In this document: piece after piece, positions 4,945 to 10,991 of the stretch | Position numbering within the stretch: the stretch's first letter is position 1 | Layout: every line of letters begins with the position of its first letter | NCBI GenBank assembly: GCA_044357715.1 | Contig: JBIKPA010000083.1 | Location: forward strand, 1-10,991 | DNA length: 10,991 nt | Direction: 5' to 3' | Source: IMCC26207 sp044357715 | GTDB taxonomy: Bacteria > Actinomycetota > Acidimicrobiia > Acidimicrobiales > Microtrichaceae | Notes under the pieces: model-generated | What the model was told of the DNA's origin: nothing | Databases searched by the model: none | The model's input: the letters and a program-made list of their open reading frames with translations, nothing else | Made by a program: the position numbers and the translations under genes

Positions 4945-5493
4945 TCAGTCGTAGACCGTTACCTTGGTCCGTCGCCGGCGAATTCGATTCCGGCGCCTTG
5001 CGAGCTGCAAGCTCAAGGCTCGAGATGTATCGAGTTGGGTGGTGGTTGCCGTGAGGTCTCTGGCCACCCTCAACTGCTGTTTGGTCGGACGCATCTTCTG
5101 ATCGAACCTTCTACCGAGTTCGGCCTCGGTCCGGGCTCGCTTCCGTGCGCGTCTGGAACTCGGGGCCGTTCTGCCAAGGCGCCGCTGAGCGCGCGACAGC
5201 TTTCTAGCAGTTCGTAGTTGTGACTTGGTTGGGCGATTGAGCGAGTCGAATCTGCGATTCAGGGATCGCTGAGCCTTGGCCAACTTACGCTCTCTTCTCG
5301 TCGCAGGAGGACGTGCCACAACGGTGTAGCTCTCGCCTGCACGCAGACGAACCCGGGTTACATCTTGGTCTTCTCGATGGACCGCACTCGACAGTTCTTT
5401 GCCAAGAAACTCGGTTCCACGAACGGCGATACCTGAAGCCATACCATCACCGAAAACACGTGAGAGGAGCGACTCCCACAAGCTCTGAATCAT
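4945..5493 (-). CDS. Very basic protein with an internal duplication, unknown function
   Basis: A 182-residue protein I do not recognise. Residues 1-60 are mixed, ending in a possible beta segment (RVRLRAGESYTVVARPP). From residue 61 it is Arg/Lys-rich and predicted helical. Two copies of a 37-residue unit occur at about 73-109 and 121-157, offset by 48 residues. They share RFD, then RPTK, then QLR.AR.L at matching positions. The C-terminus is a run of arginines (RRRNRIRRRR) ending in TKVTVYD. This charge suggests binding to nucleic acid, membrane lipid or an acidic partner, but no known domain is visible. The ATG overlaps the stop of the upstream small membrane protein as TGATG, and no good ribosome site is seen, so coupled translation is likely. 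About 94 bases separate it from the downstream carrier gene. Confidence 0.65.
   Translation of the reverse strand: MIQSLWESLLSRVFGDGMASGIAVRGTEFLGKELSSAVHREDQDVTRVRLRAGESYTVVARPPATRRERKLAKAQRSLNRRFDSLNRPTKSQLRTARKLSRAQRRLGRTAPSSRRARKRARTEAELGRRFDQKMRPTKQQLRVARDLTATTTQLDTSRALSLQLARRRNRIRRRRTKVTVYD
5023..5277 (-). repeat. Diverged internal duplication within the basic-protein gene
   Basis: Two related 37-codon segments (5277-5167 and 5133-5023 on the minus strand) lie 144 bases apart. They encode helices sharing RFD....RPTK.QLR.AR.L. The similarity is clear in protein but diverged in DNA, so this is an old duplication rather than a recent tandem copy. Confidence 0.65.
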
Positions 5494-5711
5494 CAGGAGC
5501 GGCGAACTTCAATGATCGCAGATGACCGCCTGCCGCCGCGGCGGCCAAGAAGGAACACTACGACGAGGGCAGTTACTGCAATGCCGGCAGCAACTGCAAG
5601 GAGCTGGCTCTTTGCTTCACCAACTTGGTCAAGGGTCTCGCCCTGAAGATCGCCGAGTTTCTTCTTTATGTCTTCCCGGCTGATCGGAACGTCTGATCTG
5701 CTCTGACTCAT
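5493..5711 (-). CDS. Small single-helix membrane protein, unknown function
   Basis: A 72-residue protein with a polar, charged N-terminal segment (1-34, including REDIKKKLGDLQGE, probably helical). One membrane helix spans about 36-56 and is followed by the basic stretch GRRGGRR. The positive-inside rule then places the C-terminus in the cytoplasm. The layout recalls DUF3618-like proteins that accompany holin-like genes in actinobacteria, but the similarity is only in architecture. Start choice: the ATG at 5709-5711 has AGGG six bases upstream. A second ATG at 5715-5717 would add two residues but lies directly against that AGGG. It lies about 35 bases after the two-helix membrane gene and overlaps the basic-protein gene by one base. 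The three probably form one transcript and may act together at the membrane; that is inference. Confidence 0.65.
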   Translation of the reverse strand: MSQSRSDVPISREDIKKKLGDLQGETLDQVGEAKSQLLAVAAGIAVTALVVVFLLGRRGGRRSSAIIEVRRS

Positions 5712-5746
5712 TACCATCCCTAGTTCTTCATTTGAAACACTTGTGT

Positions 5747-6130
5747 TTATGCGGAGTGGGCGCTTGCAGCGTGGTGCTTATTCAAGTTGGCAATTAAGCG
5801 CCACAAGAACAGAACCACCAATATGGTACCGGCAGTAGCAGTAATGAAATAAGGAGCCCAGGAGAAGGTTCCACCATCAAGTTGCGTTGGATCATTGAAA
5901 ACGGTCAATTCCTGAAGTCCCCGAAGCAGTGCAAGCAAGAGCAAGAAGAACCCGAGCCCCATAACCATCGAGCCCGCAAATCCGTAGCCCAGGTATCGTC
6001 CAAGGGTCTTGAGTGGATCGACGGTCTGCTGCTTGGCATAGCCCGTAACCAGATCCTTTAATTCGGTGATCTGCCCCACCGGCCCCGACTTGGATCTCGG
6101 CCGGAATTTCTCTGCGAATTGATCTGCCAA
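5747..6130 (-). CDS. Two-helix membrane protein, holin-like (Phage_holin_3_6-like) architecture
   Basis: A 127-residue membrane protein. A soluble basic N-terminal segment (about 1-45, with ITELKDLVTGYAKQQ likely amphipathic) precedes two membrane helices at about 47-69 (FFLLLLALL core) and 91-113 (ITATAGTILVVLFLW). The tail is short and His/Ala-rich. This resembles the chromosomal holin-like membrane proteins common in actinobacteria, often beside DUF3618-type genes. No lysis cassette is present, so a phage role is not supported. The start is a TTG (6128-6130), chosen because AGGAGGG at 6135-6141 lies four bases upstream. It is the first gene of a three-gene group, about 131 bases after the Lon-domain gene. 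Family assignment is tentative. Confidence 0.65.
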   Translation of the reverse strand: MADQFAEKFRPRSKSGPVGQITELKDLVTGYAKQQTVDPLKTLGRYLGYGFAGSMVMGLGFFLLLLALLRGLQELTVFNDPTQLDGGTFSWAPYFITATAGTILVVLFLWRLIANLNKHHAASAHSA

Positions 6131-6134
6131 CGTG

Positions 6135-6141
6135 CCCTCCT
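6135..6141 (-). promoter_or_regulatory. Ribosome-binding site that fixes the TTG start of the holin-like gene
   Basis: AGGAGGG on the minus strand, four bases before the TTG. It is the strongest Shine-Dalgarno match in the area and no ATG or GTG lies at a suitable distance, so the rare TTG start is accepted. Confidence 0.65.
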
Positions 6142-6261
6142 ACTTTGTTAGATGCAGTTTTACCACCCTCGATGCAGCCAAGGTGTTACTACCTGACCCG
6201 ACTTTCATCTTGATACTGCTAGCCGCTACCGAATCAAGGAGAAACAAGTAGCTCAGATGGC

Positions 6262-6942
6262 TTAGTCGCCGAACGAGAGACGGCCTTGCAGCAGGAGTTC
6301 TTGTTCTTCAAGCATTTCAATCAGCACCTGTGTTCGACGAGTGAGATCAGGGGTAGCAAGTATCTGGCCTCGATCGAGAGCGCCAATAGGTGCCATGGTG
6401 GCAAGTTCATAGAGGCGGCTGCTGGGATCAGCGCTGAGTTCGCAATCTGCGAGAAGACCCGGAGCTCCCATCTCTACTGCCAGTGCGGCCACGCGGCGGG
6501 CTATCTGTTCGGCGAGGTCCAGCCTCGAAGGATCAACGGGAAGGGTTAGTTCCGTATCCGGCCAATTTGCAACAGCTGCTCTTGGATAGGGATCGTCCTC
6601 AAGCCACTGAACAACTTGTATGCGCTCGGTTCCTACCGCTACGACCGCCCAAGACCCATCTGACTGTTCCATAGCCTGAGCAATAACTGCACGGCAGCCA
6701 ACTTGGCCTCTTGTTTCACCCCCGCCAACCTCGCTACCTCGCTCAATCAGTACCACCCCAAAGTCTTGGGAGCCGCTGTGCTGCAGGTCATGCATCATCA
6801 CTCGATAGCGAGGCTCAAAGATATGCAAGGGCAACGCCATGCCGGGAAGCAGCACAGACCCCAGCGGAAACATTGGCAGTTCCTCAGGCTCGGGTGAGTT
6901 ATCGGAGCTAAGAGACGCGTTGTCATCTCCATACTTGGGCAT
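6262..6942 (-). CDS. Stand-alone Lon N-terminal (LON substrate-binding) domain protein
   Basis: A 226-residue protein consisting of a Lon protease N-terminal domain without the AAA or protease parts. After a short acidic leader (1-22), the family signature runs FPLGSVLLPGMALPLHIFE (25-43), followed by PRYR. The beta-rich PUA-like half extends to about 125, and a helical half covers about 140-220, including LATMAPIGALDRGQILA (180-196). In bacteria such proteins are called peptidase S16 domain proteins; their function is poorly defined, and substrate recognition or delivery is the usual guess. The ATG (6940-6942) lies five bases after the PBP4 stop, with a purine-rich AGAAAGA upstream, so it is probably the last gene of the acyl-CoA synthetase/PBP4 transcript. 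The fold assignment is confident; the function is not. Confidence 0.88.
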   Translation of the reverse strand: MPKYGDDNASLSSDNSPEPEELPMFPLGSVLLPGMALPLHIFEPRYRVMMHDLQHSGSQDFGVVLIERGSEVGGGETRGQVGCRAVIAQAMEQSDGSWAVVAVGTERIQVVQWLEDDPYPRAAVANWPDTELTLPVDPSRLDLAEQIARRVAALAVEMGAPGLLADCELSADPSSRLYELATMAPIGALDRGQILATPDLTRRTQVLIEMLEEQELLLQGRLSFGD

Positions 6943-6947
6943 CGCAA

Positions 6948-8609
6948 CTATCTTTCTGGCGGTTTCGGCGCAAGTGGAATCAGTGCGTCGAGATCTGGCG
7001 CATCGGGATACGTCAACAATGCCTGCAAAATATCTCGCTGCGTTGTCAGGTCAGATGCATTTACATTTCTACTGCCAGTGTTGATCAACAAAGAGAACGC
7101 CAAATTCCTCTGCGCTGTTGTCGCCAACCAGCCAGAAAGACCAGTGACTTGCAGCAAGGTTCCGGTCTTTGCTCGCAGGCTGCTTCGAAGTGGCTCAGAC
7201 AAGAAACGATCATCAAGGGTGCCTGCTTGGCCTGGAACAGCTAACGATGTAGCAATAGCCGACTCGCTGCCGCCCTCGGCGAGCAGAGCCGACAGAAATG
7301 CGCAAGTCACTCGATTGTCGGGAGATAGCCCGGAGCCATCAACAATGTTCAGGCCTTCAGCGGGCAGAGTGGAAGCAGCCACCCACTGAGAAAGTGCCGC
7401 AACTCCTGCCGCCGTTGAACCAGTGCCGCCTCCGGCTAAGCCGATTTCTTTCACAAGGATTTCGGTGGTGGTGTTGTCCGAAAACCGGAGGGCCTCAGTG
7501 ACTAGTTCACTCACCGTTGGAGACTCGACCTGAAGGAGCTGCGTTGCGTTTTCCGGTGCCACACCAACCTTCGGTTCAGATTGAACCTCTATGCCACGAG
7601 ACTTGAGCAGCTCTGTCAGAACTGCTGCAGCATGCACAGTTGGATCCTTCACAATTGCACCACTGCCATCTACGCCATCGTTGACTAGTAGTGCAGAAAG
7701 GGGCGCGACTTGGCCTTGGGTGGTGTAGCGATCTGGCCAAGAACTCACCGTGCGCAGATCATCGTGACGCGAAGCATCGCCCACAACCGAGCCCGTAATG
7801 GTTCTGACACCGGTGTCATAGATTTGATCGGCCACCTTGTCGAGATCAGTAAAAACCTGTCCGGTACGGTCCGGCCTAGCTGCAAATGAAGCCGTGCTCA
7901 ACACGGGATCTCCGCCTCCGAGCATATAAAGATTGCCCTGGATTGTTGAGCCGTCGGTAGGTTTGCCATCAGTGGAAAACTTTGTAGTTAATCGGGCATT
8001 TTGATCTAGAAGTTCTAGTGCTGCGGCGCCAACAAGCAACTTCAGGTTTGATGCAGGGACAAGTGGCTGCGAAGCCTGGAACGAAAAAACGGCGTTGTTG
8101 GACTCACGAACCTGCAGGCATGTGTTTTCGGGGGCATCGGCAAGGATAGGTTGGAGAACAGTCTGTAGGTTTCTGGCCGCAACAGGTCGCACAACTACCT
8201 CAGCCACCCGGCGTGCCGAGAACAAACTGCTAGCTAGCACCAAAGGTGATTCCGAAGCTGCAGACACTTCGGTGTCGCTCTGCAGGAAGTACCCAGCTGC
8301 GGCCAACAGAAGCGACAACACAACACAGCAGCCTGCGGCAATCAACCATGGCTTGAACCCATGTCGTGATTTTCGCTGAGCGATGTGGTTCGGACGCTTG
8401 TTTCTTCTGACGACAACAAGATCCTCGCCTTTTGAACGCTCTTGTTCCTCGAGCGCTTGTTCGTTCAGCAGGCTCTGAGGCTGAGATGCTGCTCGTGCAG
8501 CAGCCTGTGCAGCATGTTCGCGAAACAGCTTGGGGTCGAGCGGCGTTGCACCGGCGCGCTCGGCCGGAGTTTGCTCGCGCTCACCCGGTGGCGGTTCTTC
8601 ATTCGTCAC
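6948..8609 (-). CDS. dacB: D-alanyl-D-alanine carboxypeptidase/endopeptidase, PBP4 (peptidase S13) family
   Basis: A 553-residue class C penicillin-binding protein that trims peptidoglycan peptides outside the membrane. Catalytic motifs are in order: SxxK at Ser187-Lys190 (in VPASNLK), SxN at Ser377-Asn379 (in FSDNTT) and KTG at 481-483 (in AKTGTL). One membrane helix at about 88-109 follows a cytoplasmic N-terminal part of about 87 residues, rich in Ala, Glu and Gln and then Arg and Lys. The helix seems to be an uncleaved anchor. Start choice: the GTG at 8607-8609 overlaps the stop of the CoA-binding subunit gene (GTGACGAATGA) and has GAGG about nine bases upstream. An in-frame ATG at 8664-8666 would force a longer overlap and add residues of no known role. 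The SxxK-SxN distance of about 190 residues is shorter than in E. coli PBP4, suggesting smaller inserted domains. Confidence 0.9.
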   Translation of the reverse strand: MTNEEPPPGEREQTPAERAGATPLDPKLFREHAAQAAARAASQPQSLLNEQALEEQERSKGEDLVVVRRNKRPNHIAQRKSRHGFKPWLIAAGCCVVLSLLLAAAGYFLQSDTEVSAASESPLVLASSLFSARRVAEVVVRPVAARNLQTVLQPILADAPENTCLQVRESNNAVFSFQASQPLVPASNLKLLVGAAALELLDQNARLTTKFSTDGKPTDGSTIQGNLYMLGGGDPVLSTASFAARPDRTGQVFTDLDKVADQIYDTGVRTITGSVVGDASRHDDLRTVSSWPDRYTTQGQVAPLSALLVNDGVDGSGAIVKDPTVHAAAVLTELLKSRGIEVQSEPKVGVAPENATQLLQVESPTVSELVTEALRFSDNTTTEILVKEIGLAGGGTGSTAAGVAALSQWVAASTLPAEGLNIVDGSGLSPDNRVTCAFLSALLAEGGSESAIATSLAVPGQAGTLDDRFLSEPLRSSLRAKTGTLLQVTGLSGWLATTAQRNLAFSLLINTGSRNVNASDLTTQRDILQALLTYPDAPDLDALIPLAPKPPER

Positions 8610-10167
8610 TGTCGGCCTCGGCAGCAGCGGGTCGACTGCCTTGTAGGAACTCTGCTGGGCAGGCATCAAGCAGCGGTAGGTCGCGACGCATCCGGTAGCG
8701 GCTATGGCGCCACAGGTGACCGAGTGCAGTAACGGCGCGATCGGCTGAGCTGTAACACAATCGACCTGTGCTACGAACCGTTGCAGGCCCCGAATTGTCG
8801 CCGAAGGCCACTGCAAGTTCGGTAGCAGTCAGGACTGGCTTGTTCGTAGCCCGTGAAACCTCATCTGCGGCTTGAGCGAACCTTGCGTCTTGTCGCTGGT
8901 GATAGGCCACGATTCTTGCAATATCAGGATCATCTGCAAACGGGCCTTCACTCAGCATGCGCGCCTGATTCGACTGAATCCCTATTCCCAGATAAATCAC
9001 GGCATCAACTTGTCGATGCGAGGCAACTAATTCAAGCACCTTGGGGATCGTGTCTCGAGTCTCACCACCAGCTAGATCTACTGGGTTACTACCACTCCAG
9101 CGCGGAGGGAGATACGCATCGATCGACTCACGAAGATCTGATGGAAGCTCTATCAAATCAAGATCATGATCACGTGTAATTGCATCCGCTGTCACGACGC
9201 CCCAACCGCCAGCAGTAGTAATCACGACGACTCTGTTGCCTCTTGGTAGCGGTTGAGTCGCAAATGTTGCAGCTGCTTCAAAGGCCTCTTCGACGGTTGT
9301 TGCGCGGGTCACCCCAGCCTGACGGCAGGCGCCGTCGAAGGTGCGGTCGTCACTTGCTAGCGAACCCGTATGGCTAGCAGCGGCCTGGGCCCCACCGGCA
9401 GTAGATCCACCCTTGATCACTACCAGGGGCATCTTGAGAGCTACTGACTTCACTTGGTCAAAGAAGCCTCTCCCGTCCGAGATTCCTTCTACGTACGCAA
9501 GACCAACTCGTGTTGCCGAGTCAGAGCTATACATCTCGAGGAAATCGCCGACCGAAGTAGCTGCTGCATTTCCCGCCGAAACGGCCCGAGAAATCCCGAC
9601 TCCCGTAGCGCAGGACCAATTCATAAAGCTAGAGACAAAATTCCCTGACTGACTCGCTATACCGATACTTCCCGCTGGGGGGTAAGGGGCCACGATCTGC
9701 GCACAGAGCTTTGCCGGCGTCGAGATGACTCCTTGACCGTTTGGCCCAACAAGCAACAGTCCAAGTTCTTTGCAGAGCTCAACTAGCTCTGCTTCGTCTT
9801 TTTGGCCCTGCTCCCCTGCTTCTGCGTAACCAGCCGAAGTCAGAAATGCTGCGCGGATCCCCTTTGCTGCCGCAGACCGAACAAGTTCAAGGTTTGCAGA
9901 CTTGGGTGTGCAGACAAAAATGAGGTCAGCCTCACCCTGAGGTAGTTCATCAAGCGATGGCAGGGTCTTGATTCCAAGAACCTCTACCCCCTCCAGGTTC
10001 GTAGCAAATATCTTTCCTGTGTACCCGGAGGAAATCACATTGTGAAGGCTGACAAAACCAAACTTTCCAGGATGAGTTGAAGCACCAGCGATGACGATTC
10101 CCTTGGGCTCAAACAAGGCCAGAAATGATGCTTCGGAGTTATTGGGTTGCATCCGGTCAGTAGTCAC
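8599..10167 (-). CDS. ADP-forming acyl-CoA synthetase, CoA-binding (alpha) subunit
   Basis: A 522-residue subunit that, with an ATP-grasp beta subunit, interconverts acyl-CoA, ADP and phosphate with the acid, CoA and ATP. An N-terminal CoA-binding Rossmann domain starts at FEPKGIVIAGAS (19-30). A succinyl-CoA ligase-like domain includes GPNGQG (141-146), ASQSGN (171-176) and the phosphohistidine segment AASHTGSLA with His266. A third ligase-CoA domain runs to about 450. The final part has TVRSTGRLCY (463-472) and ends in an Ala/Glu-rich tail. Start: GTG at 10165-10167, overlapping the beta-subunit stop as GTGA, with GAGGTGA at 10172-10178. The substrate (acetate, another short acid or an aryl acid) cannot be read from sequence. 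Possible roles are energy conservation or propionate/acetate handling. Confidence 0.9.
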   Translation of the reverse strand: MTTDRMQPNNSEASFLALFEPKGIVIAGASTHPGKFGFVSLHNVISSGYTGKIFATNLEGVEVLGIKTLPSLDELPQGEADLIFVCTPKSANLELVRSAAAKGIRAAFLTSAGYAEAGEQGQKDEAELVELCKELGLLLVGPNGQGVISTPAKLCAQIVAPYPPAGSIGIASQSGNFVSSFMNWSCATGVGISRAVSAGNAAATSVGDFLEMYSSDSATRVGLAYVEGISDGRGFFDQVKSVALKMPLVVIKGGSTAGGAQAAASHTGSLASDDRTFDGACRQAGVTRATTVEEAFEAAATFATQPLPRGNRVVVITTAGGWGVVTADAITRDHDLDLIELPSDLRESIDAYLPPRWSGSNPVDLAGGETRDTIPKVLELVASHRQVDAVIYLGIGIQSNQARMLSEGPFADDPDIARIVAYHQRQDARFAQAADEVSRATNKPVLTATELAVAFGDNSGPATVRSTGRLCYSSADRAVTALGHLWRHSRYRMRRDLPLLDACPAEFLQGSRPAAAEADSDE

Positions 10168-10811
10168 GCGTTCACCTCAACAAGTGCATCAACTGCGATT
10201 GGTTGACCTCCTGAGATAATCAGCGGGTTGATGTCTACCGAGACAACCTCGGGGTGCTGCGCTGCGAGTTGCGAAAGGGCTAACAAAATATCGGCGACTG
10301 CTCTCCGATCAACAGCGGGCTCGCCGCGAAACTCTTCGAGTAGCGCCTGCGTGTGCAGTTGCTCAATCATCTCAATTGCATCTACCTCGGTAATGGGCAG
10401 CAGCCGAACCGCTACATCCGCTATGGCCTCTGCGAGCACGCCCCCAATTCCGATCAGGACCGTTGGGCCAAACTGCTCGTCCACCGATATCCCCGCTATG
10501 AGTTCGCGGCCACCGCTCACCATCGGAGCCACGAGAACTCCAGTTGCATGATCCTCTGGGACTGCTGCAGCAAGCAGTGCCGTCGCAGCCTCATGAACGC
10601 TGCTGGCATCAGAGAGTCCAAGTCGCACCAGCCCTCTTTCGGTCTTGTGTGAAATATTCTCACCGCACAACTTCACCGCAACTGGTAGCCCGACCGAGAC
10701 TGCTGCGAGGACAGCCTCATCAGCAGTGGTTGCGAGCACTTCTGGAGCAAAGTGAATGTTGAACTCGGACAAGAAGACTTTGGAGTCCGCCTCGGACAAT
10801 GTGCGCGACAT
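10164..10811 (-). CDS. ADP-forming acyl-CoA synthetase, ATP-grasp (beta) subunit
   Basis: A 215-residue ATP-grasp subunit, the nucleotide-binding partner of the CoA-binding subunit encoded next. The order is N-terminal ATP-grasp strands with LPVAVKLCGENISHKTERG (42-60), which holds the HKTE signature of the family. Then come VAPMVSGGRELIAG (93-106), the glycine-rich GPTVLIGIGG (114-123) and the metal/phosphate-contact strand VDINPLI (192-198). The length matches separately encoded beta subunits rather than the fused form common in bacteria. The ATG (10809-10811) lacks a Shine-Dalgarno sequence, but TACACT sits six bases before it, so the mRNA is probably leaderless. It appears to be the first gene of a transcript running through the alpha subunit, PBP4 and the Lon-domain gene. 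Confidence 0.9.
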   Translation of the reverse strand: MSRTLSEADSKVFLSEFNIHFAPEVLATTADEAVLAAVSVGLPVAVKLCGENISHKTERGLVRLGLSDASSVHEAATALLAAAVPEDHATGVLVAPMVSGGRELIAGISVDEQFGPTVLIGIGGVLAEAIADVAVRLLPITEVDAIEMIEQLHTQALLEEFRGEPAVDRRAVADILLALSQLAAQHPEVVSVDINPLIISGGQPIAVDALVEVNA

Positions 10812-10817
10812 GTTCGC

Positions 10818-10823
10818 AGTGTA
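10818..10823 (-). promoter_or_regulatory. -10 box of a probable leaderless promoter for the acyl-CoA synthetase operon
   Basis: The minus strand reads TTATACACT, then GCGAAC, then ATG. TACACT fits the actinobacterial TAnnnT -10 form, and the six-base gap would put transcription start at the A of the start codon. No ribosome-binding sequence is present in the region, which supports a leaderless mRNA. No clear -35 is seen. Confidence 0.5.
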
Positions 10824-10894
10824 TAAGCCGCTTGGGCAGCGCCCGAGGAGGGGCCGACTCGTGCCGAGAACCGTCTCAGGGTTGCTGGGAATGT

Positions 10895-10927
10895 CCCGTG
10901 ATTACAACGGTTTTCGCCGAACACGGG
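10895..10927. repeat. Two-tier inverted repeat in the upstream region of the operon
   Basis: CCCGTG (10895-10900) and CACGGG (10922-10927) form an outer 6-bp inverted repeat. Inside it, CGG (10908-10910) and CCG (10917-10919) pair. It lies about 75 bases upstream of the leaderless promoter. It could be an operator or a chance hairpin. The 180 bases between 10812 and the window end hold no other convincing feature. Confidence 0.3.
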
Positions 10928-10966
10928 CCAACTCTAAAAGGTTGTCTGAGGCCCGCGACGCGCACT

Positions 10967-10991
10967 ATGACCGGCATGGAACACATGTTGA
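10967..10991 (+). CDS. Possible start of a divergent gene (only eight codons visible)
   Basis: An ATG at 10967 opens a frame (MTGMEHML) that runs off the right edge. Other in-frame ATGs lie at 10976 and 10985. A GAGG about 16 bases upstream is too distant to be convincing. Its divergent position opposite the operon is the main argument. Too little sequence to name it. Confidence 0.2.

Noticed and set aside
5747..6130. Prophage remnant based on the holin-like gene
   Set aside because: There is no endolysin, integrase, structural gene or attachment site nearby, and chromosomal holin-like proteins are widespread in actinobacteria.
6209..6238. Inverted repeat CTTGAT/ATCAAG with an inner GCTAGC in the gap between the Lon-domain and holin-like genes, as terminator or operator
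   Set aside because: It has a short stem, a long loop and no T-run; it may be chance. The 131-base gap shows no other clear element.
6247..6275. tRNA-like A-box (GTAGCTCAGATGG) on the plus strand
   Set aside because: There is no matching D-stem partner, no anticodon stem, no GGTTCGA-type T-loop and no acceptor pairing, and it overlaps the end of the Lon-domain gene.

Overview
The window reads as a chromosomal segment from an actinobacterium, most plausibly an Acidimicrobiia-type lineage. The reasons are the Pup-proteasome ATPase (ARC/Mpa) and its characteristic small ferredoxin, a MarP-type periplasmic protease, actinobacterial-type TrmI close to ARC, short intergenic gaps, GTG/TTG starts and moderate GC. 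The class assignment is inference. I see no rRNA, tRNA, CRISPR array, insertion sequence or phage gene block, so this looks like stable core genome rather than an island.

Layout from left to right. Positions 1-447 (minus) hold the N-terminal 149 residues of the proteasome ATPase ARC/Mpa; the gene runs off the left edge. A roughly 217-base divergent spacer separates it from a plus-strand ferredoxin (665-907). All other confident genes are on the minus strand and are described here in transcription order, from high to low coordinates. (1) 10811-6262: a split ADP-forming acyl-CoA synthetase (ATP-grasp beta, then CoA-binding alpha), a PBP4-type D-Ala-D-Ala carboxypeptidase and a stand-alone Lon N-terminal-domain protein. 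They overlap or nearly touch, so they are probably one operon, and its promoter looks leaderless. (2) 6130-4945: three small genes, namely a two-helix membrane protein, a one-helix membrane protein and a very basic protein with an internal duplication. (3) 4850-1558: a ubiquitin-like sulfur carrier (TtuB-like), the tRNA 2-thiolation enzyme TtuA, the tRNA m1A58 methyltransferase TrmI, then MarP. (4) 1440-958: a membrane-anchored Thr-rich protein convergent with the ferredoxin, with a strong hairpin between the two.

The most interesting part is group 3. TtuA matches the Thermus enzyme in its zinc sites, PP-loop and the three Fe-S cysteines. It is coupled to TrmI by a stop/start overlap and preceded by a TtuB-like beta-grasp protein. 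In Thermus, TtuA and TtuB make 2-thio-T54, and TrmI-made m1A58 promotes that thiolation, so the cluster looks like a T-loop modification operon. Here, however, the TtuB-like protein does not stop at its functional Gly-Gly. It continues for 18 residues, which implies a processing step as for eukaryotic ubiquitin or Caldiarchaeum ubiquitin-like precursors, or an altered function. It lies only a few kilobases from the ATPase of the Pup-proteasome, a second protein-tagging system, and TtuB itself is known to form protein conjugates in Thermus.
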